From Mycolicibacter kumamotonensis (lineage in GTDB: Bacteria > Actinomycetota > Actinomycetes > Mycobacteriales > Mycobacteriaceae): a stretch of 64,000 nt of DNA. The translations under genes and the position numbers were made by a program. Each line of letters begins with the position of its first letter. The stretch's first letter is position 1. Positions 57,513-64,000 of this stretch are shown piece by piece. The DNA is taken from contig NZ_MVHU01000016.1 in assembly GCF_002086285.1 (NCBI RefSeq), forward strand, positions 33,496-97,495. Reading direction: 5' to 3'. The notes beneath the pieces are model-generated. The model was not told the DNA's origin, made no database searches, and saw nothing but the letters and a program-made list of their open reading frames with translations.

Positions 57513-58463
57513 ATGACGAACGGTTCCGGGGAGGCACGGGGTCCGGCGGGTTCCACGGCACCGGGACAGCCGTCGCACGGCCATCCGCACCGGTCCGGCG
57601 CGCAACCGACTGCCGATATCGGCCGGCTGCTGCTGCGTTGCCCCGACAGTCACGGCATCATCGCGTCGGTCAGCGCCTTCCTGGCCGAGGCCGGCGCCAA
57701 CATCATCTCGCTGGATCAGCACTCGACCGCCCCCGAGGGCGGGACGTTCGTGCAGCGCGCGATCTTTCACCTGCCCGGACTGCCCGCCGCCATCGATGAG
57801 CTCCAACAGCGGTTCGGCGCCACGGTGGCCGAGCGGTTTGCGATGGACTACCGGTTCGCCGAAGCCGCCAAACCCAAACGGGTGGCGATCATGGCCTCCA
57901 AGGCCGACCACTGCCTACTGGATCTGTTGTGGCGCAACCGGCGCGGCGAGCTGGAGATGACCGTGGCGATGGTGATCTCTAATCACCCGGATCTGGCCGA
58001 ACAGGTGCGCCCGTTCGGGGTGCCGTTCTTCCACATTCCCGCCACCCGTGAGACCCGCGCCGAAGCCGAACAGCGTCAGCTGCAACTGCTGTGCGGCAAT
58101 GTCGACCTCGTGGTGCTGGCGCGCTACATGCAGATCATCACCGGTGAGTTCATCGAGACGGTGGGGTGCCCGCTGATCAACATCCACCATTCCTTCCTGC
58201 CGGCGTTCATCGGCGCTGCACCGTATCAGCGGGCGCGGGAACGCGGTGTCAAGTTGATCGGCGCCACCGCGCATTACGTCACCGAAATCCTCGACGAGGG
58301 GCCGATCATCGAGCAGGACGTCGTCCGCGTCGACCACACCCACACCGTGAGCGATCTGGTGCGGCTGGGCGCCGACGTGGAACGGGCGGTGCTGTCCCGG
58401 GCGGTGCAATGGCACTGCCAGGACCGGGTGATCCGGGTGGACAACGAAACGGTGGTGCTCTGA
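57513..58463 (+). CDS. purU: Formyltetrahydrofolate deformylase PurU
   Basis: 316 residues from ATG 57513. Hydrolyses 10-formyl-THF to formate and THF. An N-terminal ACT domain (LLLRCPDSHGIIASVSAFLAEAGANII in outline) senses methionine or glycine. The formyltransferase domain has the catalytic NIHHSFLPAFIGAAPY and the aspartate in YVTEILDEGPIIEQDVVRV. A TTG at 57486 would add nine residues but has no better site. The first 25 residues are low-complexity. It lies directly beside sepIVA. Confidence 0.95.
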   Translation: MTNGSGEARGPAGSTAPGQPSHGHPHRSGAQPTADIGRLLLRCPDSHGIIASVSAFLAEAGANIISLDQHSTAPEGGTFVQRAIFHLPGLPAAIDELQQRFGATVAERFAMDYRFAEAAKPKRVAIMASKADHCLLDLLWRNRRGELEMTVAMVISNHPDLAEQVRPFGVPFFHIPATRETRAEAEQRQLQLLCGNVDLVVLARYMQIITGEFIETVGCPLINIHHSFLPAFIGAAPYQRARERGVKLIGATAHYVTEILDEGPIIEQDVVRVDHTHTVSDLVRLGADVERAVLSRAVQWHCQDRVIRVDNETVVL

Positions 58464-58498
58464 GTCCTCGTCGGCCGCTGTCAAGTACCGTGACTCGC

Positions 58499-59053
58499 AT
58501 GCTCGTGCAGGACCTGTTTCCGGCCGTCCCGACGACTTCCGCCGAGGCCCTCGAGGTCTTCGATGCCGCCGACGCGGTCGATCCCGACTTCATGCTCGGC
58601 ACCTGGCACGGCGCCGAGTTGCCCACCGGCCATCCCCTCGACGGGCTGTTGGCCGCCACCGGCTGGTGGGGCAAGCAGTTCGTCGATGCCGAGACCGTCC
58701 ATCCGTTGTTGTTTCCCACCCGAGACGGGTCCGCGCTCTGGGCGTTCAACCCGGCGCTGGCATTCAGTGTGCTGGGACTCGCGACGAAGCTGCCGGCGCT
58801 GAAGAAGCGCTCGTTCGCCGCGTTGATCACCACGCTGCAGCCGCTGGTGCGCACCTGTTCACCCCGGGCCCGGCTGCGCACCACACGTTTCCGCGGTGTC
58901 GACAGCGCCACGATGGTCTACGACCAGGCCCCGGTCAACGATGTCTTCCGCCGGCTCTCCGATGACGCTGTGATCGGCGCGATGGACCTGCGGGGCTCAC
59001 CCCGCCCGTACTTCTTCGGTTTGTGCCGCGACGACTCGCTGAAATTGGTCTAA
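58499..59053 (+). CDS. GXWXG/DUF4334 protein
   Basis: 184 residues from ATG 58499. The GXWXG motif is present (FMLGTWHGAELPTGHPLDG), followed by a DUF4334 C-terminal part (LRTTRFRGVDSATMVYDQAPVNDVFR and MDLRGSPRPYFFGLCRDD as landmarks). Function unknown; mycobacteria have several paralogues. A GTG at 58490, nine bases upstream, is also possible. The stop overlaps the next gene's stop by two bases on the other strand. Confidence 0.82.
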   Translation: MLVQDLFPAVPTTSAEALEVFDAADAVDPDFMLGTWHGAELPTGHPLDGLLAATGWWGKQFVDAETVHPLLFPTRDGSALWAFNPALAFSVLGLATKLPALKKRSFAALITTLQPLVRTCSPRARLRTTRFRGVDSATMVYDQAPVNDVFRRLSDDAVIGAMDLRGSPRPYFFGLCRDDSLKLV

Positions 59054-61035
59054 CGGCAGGCGATTTCGCCGGCGTCGTGCCACGCATTGCGCTCTGCGGT
59101 GAACGCGGCGACCTGTTGTCCGCGAAATCCGTTGATGCTCTCGGCGTTGTCGGCCAGGAATCGCCGGTAGGCCGGCAGGGAGAACTCGCCGTCGGTGATC
59201 TCCACCCGGCCACGCCCGGCCGCCATGTCGGCACGCAACTCCAGGAGCTCCTCGGCCTGCACCGGGTAGAAGCTGATGCGGTCGAAGTAGCGCAGCAGCC
59301 ACGGAGTCTCCGGATCGAACAGTCCGGCGGTGGCGTGCCGGTGGTTCCACACCTGGGTGGTGCGCCCGACGAACTGGTAACCGCCGGGGCCCTCGATGCC
59401 GTAGATGCACAGGTAGGCGCCGCCGATCCCGACGGCGTTCTCCGGGGTCCAGGTGCGGGCCGGGTTGTACTTGGTGGTCACCAGCCGGTGGCGGGGGTCC
59501 AGCGGGGTGGCCACCGGTGCGCCCAGATAGATGTCGCCCAGGCCCAGCACCAGGTACTGCGCGTCGAAGACGATGTCATGGACCTGCGCGATGTCGTCGA
59601 GACCATTGATGCGCCTGATGAATTCGATATTGGACGGACACCACGGGGCGTCGGGCCGTACGCCGTACTCATAGCGGCGGATGGCCTCGTGGGTGGCGGG
59701 GTCGTCCCAGCTCAGCGGTAGGCGCACCGAGCGGCTCGGTACGACGAGCTCGTCGCAGGGTGGCAGCGCGTCGTCGATGGCGGCCAGCTGTTCGACCACC
59801 TCGGCGCCTGAGCACTGCTCGGTGTCGAATTGGATCTGCAGGGATCGCACGCCGGGCGTCAGCTCCAGCAGCCCGGGCAGTTCGTGCCGCACGAGTTGGT
59901 CGTAGAGCACCTGAACCCGCGCCCGGTGCGCCAGATCCAGTGTCATCGCACCGTATTCGAGCAGAATCCCGCCATCGCCGGCGCGCCGCAGCGTGACGAC
60001 CGTTCCGTCTTTGCCGGTGTAGCGCCGCAGCACCCCGTCGTCGCCGTCGCCGGATTTGGAGATGACGACCGGCAACGCCGCGCGCCGCGGCATCCCCAAC
60101 GATGCCGGCGGCGGGGCATGGTTGGCGCGCACCGGCACCAATCGCACGGTGTCGCCGGGTGCGAGCTGGCCCAGCTTCCACCGGTCGCCGCGCACCACCG
60201 TCACCGGGCAGACGAACCCGCCGAGGCTGGGCCCGTCGGGTCCCAGCAGAATCGGTGTGTCACCGGTGAAGTCCAGTGCACCGACGCAATAAGCGGTGTC
60301 GTGGATGTTGGACGGGTGCAGGCCGGCGTCTCCCCCGTCGCGACGGGCCCAGTGCGGCTTCGGCCCCACCAGCCGCACTCCGGTGCGGTCGGAGTTGAAG
60401 TGCACGGTGTAATCGGCGCGAGTCAGGGTGGTCATGTCGGCACGGGTCAGAAACTCCGGCGCGGCGTGCGGCCCTTCGGTCACCGCCAGTTCCCAGTGCG
60501 GGCCGATGCTGGGCTGACTCTCGGCGGGCACTCCGGTGAGCGCTGGAACAGTGCCGTCGCCGCCGGCCGCGCTGAGTCGATCGCCCGGGACCAGGGCCCG
60601 ACCGTGGTGTCCACCGAACACGCCTTGGGTGAAAGTGGCCGCACTGCCCAGGAATTCCGGTGCGATGATGCCGCCCTCGACGAGTACGTAGCAGCGCATC
60701 CCGGGGCCGGGGATGGTGCCGATCTCAAGCAGACCGCCGGCGGGTATCCGCACCGACCGCCACTGCGCTACCCTGGTGCCGTCCAGGGTGAGTGTCGCTG
60801 CGGCACCGGTGACGCATACCCGGGCGGGGTTCGAAAAGCGCAGCGATGGCCCTGTTTTGGTGCATTCCAAACCGGCCGCCCCTTCCGGGTTGCCGAGCAC
60901 CTGATTACCGAGCCGAAACGACAGGTCGTCCATCGGCCCGGACGGCGGCACCCCGACATGCCAGTACCCGACGCGGCCGGGCCAGTCCTGCACGGTGGTG
61001 AACACCCCCGGGGAGACCACCTCGATGCCGATCAT
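59050..61035 (-). CDS. Carboxyltransferase-only urea/guanidine carboxylase-like protein (PxpC-PxpB fusion)
   Basis: 661 residues from ATG 61035. Residues 1 to about 290 are the PxpC/AHS2-type half (VVSPGVFTTVQDWPGRVGYW, PPSGPMDDLSFRLGN). Residues about 385-640 are the PxpB/AHS1-type half (RVQVLYDQLVRHELPG, IYGIEGPGGYQFVGRTTQVW, DAQYLVLGLGDIYLGAP). In urea and guanidine carboxylase these two form the carboxyltransferase between a biotin carboxylase and a biotin carrier domain. Both of those domains are absent; the protein begins and ends at their expected junctions. It starts four bases before the DUF1989 gene's stop ends. The enzyme might act on an unusual substrate or use a separate carboxylase. 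Confidence 0.88.
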   Translation of the reverse strand: MIGIEVVSPGVFTTVQDWPGRVGYWHVGVPPSGPMDDLSFRLGNQVLGNPEGAAGLECTKTGPSLRFSNPARVCVTGAAATLTLDGTRVAQWRSVRIPAGGLLEIGTIPGPGMRCYVLVEGGIIAPEFLGSAATFTQGVFGGHHGRALVPGDRLSAAGGDGTVPALTGVPAESQPSIGPHWELAVTEGPHAAPEFLTRADMTTLTRADYTVHFNSDRTGVRLVGPKPHWARRDGGDAGLHPSNIHDTAYCVGALDFTGDTPILLGPDGPSLGGFVCPVTVVRGDRWKLGQLAPGDTVRLVPVRANHAPPPASLGMPRRAALPVVISKSGDGDDGVLRRYTGKDGTVVTLRRAGDGGILLEYGAMTLDLAHRARVQVLYDQLVRHELPGLLELTPGVRSLQIQFDTEQCSGAEVVEQLAAIDDALPPCDELVVPSRSVRLPLSWDDPATHEAIRRYEYGVRPDAPWCPSNIEFIRRINGLDDIAQVHDIVFDAQYLVLGLGDIYLGAPVATPLDPRHRLVTTKYNPARTWTPENAVGIGGAYLCIYGIEGPGGYQFVGRTTQVWNHRHATAGLFDPETPWLLRYFDRISFYPVQAEELLELRADMAAGRGRVEITDGEFSLPAYRRFLADNAESINGFRGQQVAAFTAERNAWHDAGEIACR

Positions 61036-61637
61036 CCTCGGGTGATCACCATCCGGACCGGGGTCGGGTCGAACCCGTTGCACGGGTTGTTGACCTGCGG
61101 GCAGTTCGACACCAGCACCAGGGTGTCGGTCTCGGCCCGCAGGGTCAGGCTCTTTCCCGGCGCCGATCTGCCGTCGACGATGCCCAGCGTGCCGTCGGCA
61201 TCGACCGGGACGTTCATGAACCAGTTGATGTTGGACACGATGTCGCGCTTGCCCAGGCCCCACCGGGCGCCCTCGGCGAGGAAGTTCTCCACGCAGGCGT
61301 GCTGGTGGGCGGTGTGGTGCCCGTAGCGCAGCGTGTTGGATTCCTGCGAACAGGCACCGGCGATGGTGTCGTGATTGCCCACCTCGTCGGCGACGACGGT
61401 CATCAGGGCCGCGCCGTCTGCGCTGCGCAGCACCGAGCCGGTGCTCACGAAGATGTTGCGCTGGGCGGCCACGGTGGCCTGGGCACTGTAACGGCGGGTG
61501 GTGTCTGCGGCGTCATAGAGCAGACAGTCCACCGCCTGGTTGCCGTGCAGGTCGATGATCTGTAGTCGATCACCGGCGCGCACCACCGCCGACCAGGGCG
61601 CGCGGGCCGGCACCACCTCGTCGGAGACGATCACCAT
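61032..61637 (-). CDS. DUF1989 protein 2 (UAAP2 / carboxyguanidine deiminase-type subunit)
   Basis: 201 residues from ATG 61637, overlapping the preceding DUF1989 stop. DUF1989 blocks: GNQAVDCLLYDAADTTRRYS, GACSQESNTLRYGHHTAHQHACVENF, NINWFMNVPVDADG, and PGKSLTLRAETDTLVLVSNCPQ, which contain the cysteine and histidines of a metal or amidino-transfer site. Urea carboxylase-associated proteins of this pair are now assigned as carboxyguanidine deiminase subunits. The presence of both subunits strongly suggests carboxyguanidine-like chemistry here. Confidence 0.85.
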   Translation of the reverse strand: MVIVSDEVVPARAPWSAVVRAGDRLQIIDLHGNQAVDCLLYDAADTTRRYSAQATVAAQRNIFVSTGSVLRSADGAALMTVVADEVGNHDTIAGACSQESNTLRYGHHTAHQHACVENFLAEGARWGLGKRDIVSNINWFMNVPVDADGTLGIVDGRSAPGKSLTLRAETDTLVLVSNCPQVNNPCNGFDPTPVRMVITRG

Positions 61638-62365
61638 GCCGCCACCACCGCCTCGGTGTTCTGCAGCGCGCGCAGGTATTCCGGGTCGTGGTTGCTCAGG
61701 GTGCTCAATTGCTCGCCGGCCTTCCAGCCGAGCACATCCAGCGCGGTCGCGGGCGGATCGGGATCCAACGGGTGCGCGGCGTTGGCCACCACCAGCACCA
61801 CCGGCAGGTGAATCAACAGGTCGACTGCCGCCCCCGGCGCCGCCGACCCGGTGAATTCCAGTGCGCCGCTGGACGGATCGACACGAACGCCCCGGAATAA
61901 CGACACCGACGGGGCCACATCCCGGATGTCCATACCGTGCTTGATCACACCGAGCAGCAACAGCCGCCGGCCGGTGTCGTCCGGCCCACACAGCATGTCG
62001 TGGTGGCCCGAGGAGTCGGCGACGACGGTGGCCAGCACCCGGCCCTGATCGGACAGCAGCGGATGCCCGGCGCCCAGGTACGCCTGCCACGGCACCTTCA
62101 TCGTGTCGGCGATGTTGAGCCGCTCCCATGGCGCTTCGGTGCGGTAGAGCAGCAGATGCGCGCAGGCGCCGCCGTCGACATCGATCAGTCGGATTCGGCT
62201 GCCGCGGGCCAGCACCTTGGTGGCGTAGCCATCCGCCGGAATGGTCTCGGCCCAGAACAGCGTCGACGGGTCGACGTCGCCGGGAACCGCCGGTACCCGC
62301 AGTTCGGCCTGGTGCGCCTGAGCGCGGGCGTGCGAACGGGCCCCGCCGGTGGAGGCGGTACTCAT
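61631..62365 (-). CDS. DUF1989 protein 1 (UAAP1 / carboxyguanidine deiminase-type subunit)
   Basis: 244 residues from ATG 62365. DUF1989 family: LFWAETIPADGYATKVLARGSRIRLID, GGACAHLLLYRTEAPWERLNIADTMK (landmarks), DSSGHHDMLCGPDDTG and a C-terminal DLLIHLPVVLVVANAAHPLDP. First gene of a three-gene unit on the minus strand, with seven-base and four- to six-base overlaps to its neighbours. The partner subunits probably form one enzyme. It lies 76 bases from a divergent TetR gene that is its likely regulator. Confidence 0.85.
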   Translation of the reverse strand: MSTASTGGARSHARAQAHQAELRVPAVPGDVDPSTLFWAETIPADGYATKVLARGSRIRLIDVDGGACAHLLLYRTEAPWERLNIADTMKVPWQAYLGAGHPLLSDQGRVLATVVADSSGHHDMLCGPDDTGRRLLLLGVIKHGMDIRDVAPSVSLFRGVRVDPSSGALEFTGSAAPGAAVDLLIHLPVVLVVANAAHPLDPDPPATALDVLGWKAGEQLSTLSNHDPEYLRALQNTEAVVAAW

Positions 62366-62400
62366 CGGTGTGTCTCCTCTCGACACCCGGCACCGTAACA

Positions 62401-62413
62401 TGATTACCTATCA
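62401..62413. promoter_or_regulatory. Candidate TetR operator (TGAT-N5-ATCA)
   Basis: TGATTACCTATCA is an imperfect inverted repeat (TGAT/ATCA around five bases) in the 76-base gap between the DUF1989 unit and the TetR gene. Its central position would suit control of both. No guanidine riboswitch fits in this short gap. Confidence 0.4.
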
Positions 62414-62441
62414 CTCGACAGAAATGCGGGGAGGGAGGGCC

Positions 62442-63131
62442 ATGCCGACCGATCGACGTGGGCGTCCCCGGCTGGTGGCGTCTCGCCGCCCGGGCCACAG
62501 CGCCCGAGACGAGATCCTCGATGCGGCGGCAGAGTTGTTCACCACCATCGGCTATGCCGCCACCTCCACCCGGCGCATCGCCGAGAGCGTCGGCATCCAG
62601 CAGGCCTCGCTGTATCACCACTTCGGCGCCAAGGAAGACATCCTCGACGCGCTGCTGGCCGGCACCGTCGACACGTCGCTGGCGCTGGCCGCCGAGCTGC
62701 TGTCCGAAGGCGGCCCCGCGGCGCCCCGGCTGCACACGCTCGTCGTCGCCGACGCCACCCAACTGTGCGGCGGCCGCTGGAATCTGGGCACCTTGTATCT
62801 GCTTCCGGAGCTTCGCGTCGAGCGTTTCGCCGAGTTCCGCCGGCGTCGGGCTCAGTTGCGGGCGCACTACCGGGAGCTGTCCCGCGCGGTGATCGCCGAG
62901 CACCACGGACCTGGCGAGGGCGACGACCTCCCGTTCCGGTTGGTGGAGTCGGTCATCAACCGCCGCTCCGATGACGGTGCCTGCCCGGGTGACTATCCGT
63001 GGACGGTCGCCGAAGCCGCTTTGCGGGTGCTGGGCTGTGGTGATGATTTTGCCCGGATGCGGAAGGCAACCGGGGAGCGTTTGGGGCTTGGGCCGGACGA
63101 ACCAAACGCTCGCGGCGGCGACGCCGGATAG
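62442..63131 (+). CDS. TetR-family regulator of the DUF1989 cluster
   Basis: 229 residues from ATG 62442, preceded by GGGAGGGAGGG. HTH region: ARDEILDAAAELFTTIGYAATSTRRIAESVGIQQASLYHHFGAKEDIL (outlined). The arginine-rich start (TDRRGRPRLVASRRPGH) probably aids DNA binding. The C-terminal ligand part is variable. It is divergent from the DUF1989/carboxyltransferase unit and probably represses it; the inducer may be a guanidine- or urea-type compound. This is inferred from position alone. Confidence 0.85.
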   Translation: MPTDRRGRPRLVASRRPGHSARDEILDAAAELFTTIGYAATSTRRIAESVGIQQASLYHHFGAKEDILDALLAGTVDTSLALAAELLSEGGPAAPRLHTLVVADATQLCGGRWNLGTLYLLPELRVERFAEFRRRRAQLRAHYRELSRAVIAEHHGPGEGDDLPFRLVESVINRRSDDGACPGDYPWTVAEAALRVLGCGDDFARMRKATGERLGLGPDEPNARGGDAG

Positions 63132-63278
63132 ATCCGGTGCGGCCAACAGCCCGTCGAGTCCCGCGGTGGCCTTGATCCCCGCCAGCTGGTTATCCCCAGT
63201 GTGGGTGTTATCCACAATGCGGCGGCTGATGTGTGCGGGCGGCCATCGGCGTCGGCGAATCTCAGTAGGATCGAAAAT

Positions 63279-64000
63279 ATGTGCGACACCACGGATCTGC
63301 CCGACCTCGACACGCTTCGCGAGGTCGATGACGCGGCCTTGGTGGCGGCGATCGGTGGATGGGCGCAGGCAGAGGCCGCCGCTGCGGCGCGTCGGCTGGC
63401 GGCGATCGCCGAATTGACCGGGCGGTGCTGTTATGACGACCCGGGGCGGTCGCGGTGGGCCGCTGACGACTGGGATGGGGTGGCCGCGCAGGTCGGTGCC
63501 GCGATGGGCGTCAGTCACGGCAAAGCCTCGTCGCAGATGTATCTGGCCCAAGCACTCGCCGAACGGCTGCCCAAGATTGCCGCCCTGTTCGCCGCCGGAC
63601 AGCTCAACGCCGCTCTGGTGTCCACCATCTCCTGGCACACCACCTTGATCGAAGACCGTCGGGCGCTTGCCGCGGTCGATACCGCCCTAGCCGCCGACGC
63701 CCTGCACTACGGGCCACTGTCGGCGTTCAAGACCGGGCAGGCCATCGACGCGGTCGTCGAGGCACACGACCCGCAGGCCCTGCGCCGCAGCCGGCAAAAT
63801 GCCCGCTCCCGCGACCTGGTGGTCGACAAACGCAACACCGCCCATGCCACCACCCCGGTGTGGGGCCGGCTGCACGCCCACGACGCCGAAGCACTCGACC
63901 GGCGCCTTTTGGCGATGGCGCACAGCGTGTGCGACGACGATCCGCGCACCATCGCCCAACGCCGCGCCGACGCCCTCGGCGCGCTGGCCGCCGGCGGGCA
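63279..64000 (+). CDS. 13E12-repeat/DUF222 protein, 3' end beyond the window
   Basis: Starts at ATG 63279 with AGGA upstream; the frame stays open for 240 codons to the window end. DUF222 landmarks: REVDDAALVAAIGGWAQAEAAAAARRLAAIAEL, WAADDWDGVAAQVGAAMGVSHGKASSQMYLAQALAERLPK (outlined) and RTIAQRRADALGALA. Such proteins normally end with an HNH endonuclease domain, which would lie outside the window. In M. tuberculosis they are the REP13E12 family, whose copies are hot spots for phage integration. No phage gene is seen here. Confidence 0.88.
   Translation, partial: MCDTTDLPDLDTLREVDDAALVAAIGGWAQAEAAAAARRLAAIAELTGRCCYDDPGRSRWAADDWDGVAAQVGAAMGVSHGKASSQMYLAQALAERLPKIAALFAAGQLNAALVSTISWHTTLIEDRRALAAVDTALAADALHYGPLSAFKTGQAIDAVVEAHDPQALRRSRQNARSRDLVVDKRNTAHATTPVWGRLHAHDAEALDRRLLAMAHSVCDDDPRTIAQRRADALGALAAGG

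Noticed and set aside
62366..62441. Guanidine riboswitch upstream of the DUF1989 unit
   Set aside because: The 76-base gap also has to hold two promoters, and I see no matching conserved core.
61638..63638. Extension of the second DUF1989 frame over the first DUF1989 and TetR genes
   Set aside because: Homology begins at ATG 61637; the extension is out of frame with two well-supported genes.

Overview
This is GC-rich mycobacterial chromosome. From memory, most of the gene order matches the Mycobacterium tuberculosis segment from about Rv2876 to Rv2927c, continuing to Rv2964. The gene families also fit: PE and PPE proteins, a PGRS-repeat protein, SepIVA, a 13E12/DUF222 protein and a GlnR-type box. 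The window cannot fix the species. PE/PPE and PGRS genes with no PDIM/PGL locus fit a non-tuberculous mycobacterium.

Layout. 1-4254: a cut-off TetR gene, a DUF2631 protein, then rlmN, cdsA, frr and pyrH on the minus strand. 4389-11728: a compact seven-gene plus-strand operon with an ArsR regulator and six subunits of a membrane complex related to group 4 hydrogenases and complex I; M. tuberculosis carries its counterpart elsewhere (Rv0081-Rv0087). Its large subunit lacks all four NiFe-binding cysteines. 11759-31089: MarR, amidase, tsf, rpsB, M23-like protein, xerC, a lactate monooxygenase-like enzyme, a siderophore-interacting protein, dprA-comM-yraN, a GNAT protein in the place where M. tuberculosis has fdhD-fdhF, DUF2469, rnhB, lepB, rplS, lppW, rpsP-khpA-rimM-trmD, dacB2 and an amidohydrolase (no pknI). 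31091-38683: ffh, an inserted PE/PPE pair, then the nitrogen-control operon amt-glnB-glnD under a GlnR-like box. glnD is cut to its first 306 residues, and amt runs into glnB.

38744-46333 is accessory DNA between amt and ftsY: an FAD oxidoreductase, a Sec-type PGRS protein, a Sec-type PE-PPE-domain hydrolase, an SDR, DUF4267, Nudix and GH6 proteins. 46410-57371: ftsY, smc, acyP, an OsmC protein, an accessory block (SnoaL-like protein, a new 79-residue ORF, DJ-1/PfpI and PIG-L proteins), mutM, rnc, DUF177 and sepIVA. 57513-64000: purU lies directly beside sepIVA, where M. tuberculosis has the whole PDIM/PGL locus. A DUF4334 protein follows, then a cluster of two DUF1989 proteins and a carboxyltransferase-only urea/guanidine carboxylase relative with a divergent TetR gene. 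A DUF222 gene is cut by the window end.

Functional themes are translation and secretion housekeeping (rpsB-tsf, rplS, rpsP-rimM-trmD, ffh-ftsY, lepB), chromosome and division functions (smc, xerC, sepIVA), nitrogen control (amt-glnB-glnD' and the DUF1989 cluster) and an unusual redox-driven membrane complex. I saw no tRNA, rRNA, CRISPR array, IS element or origin.
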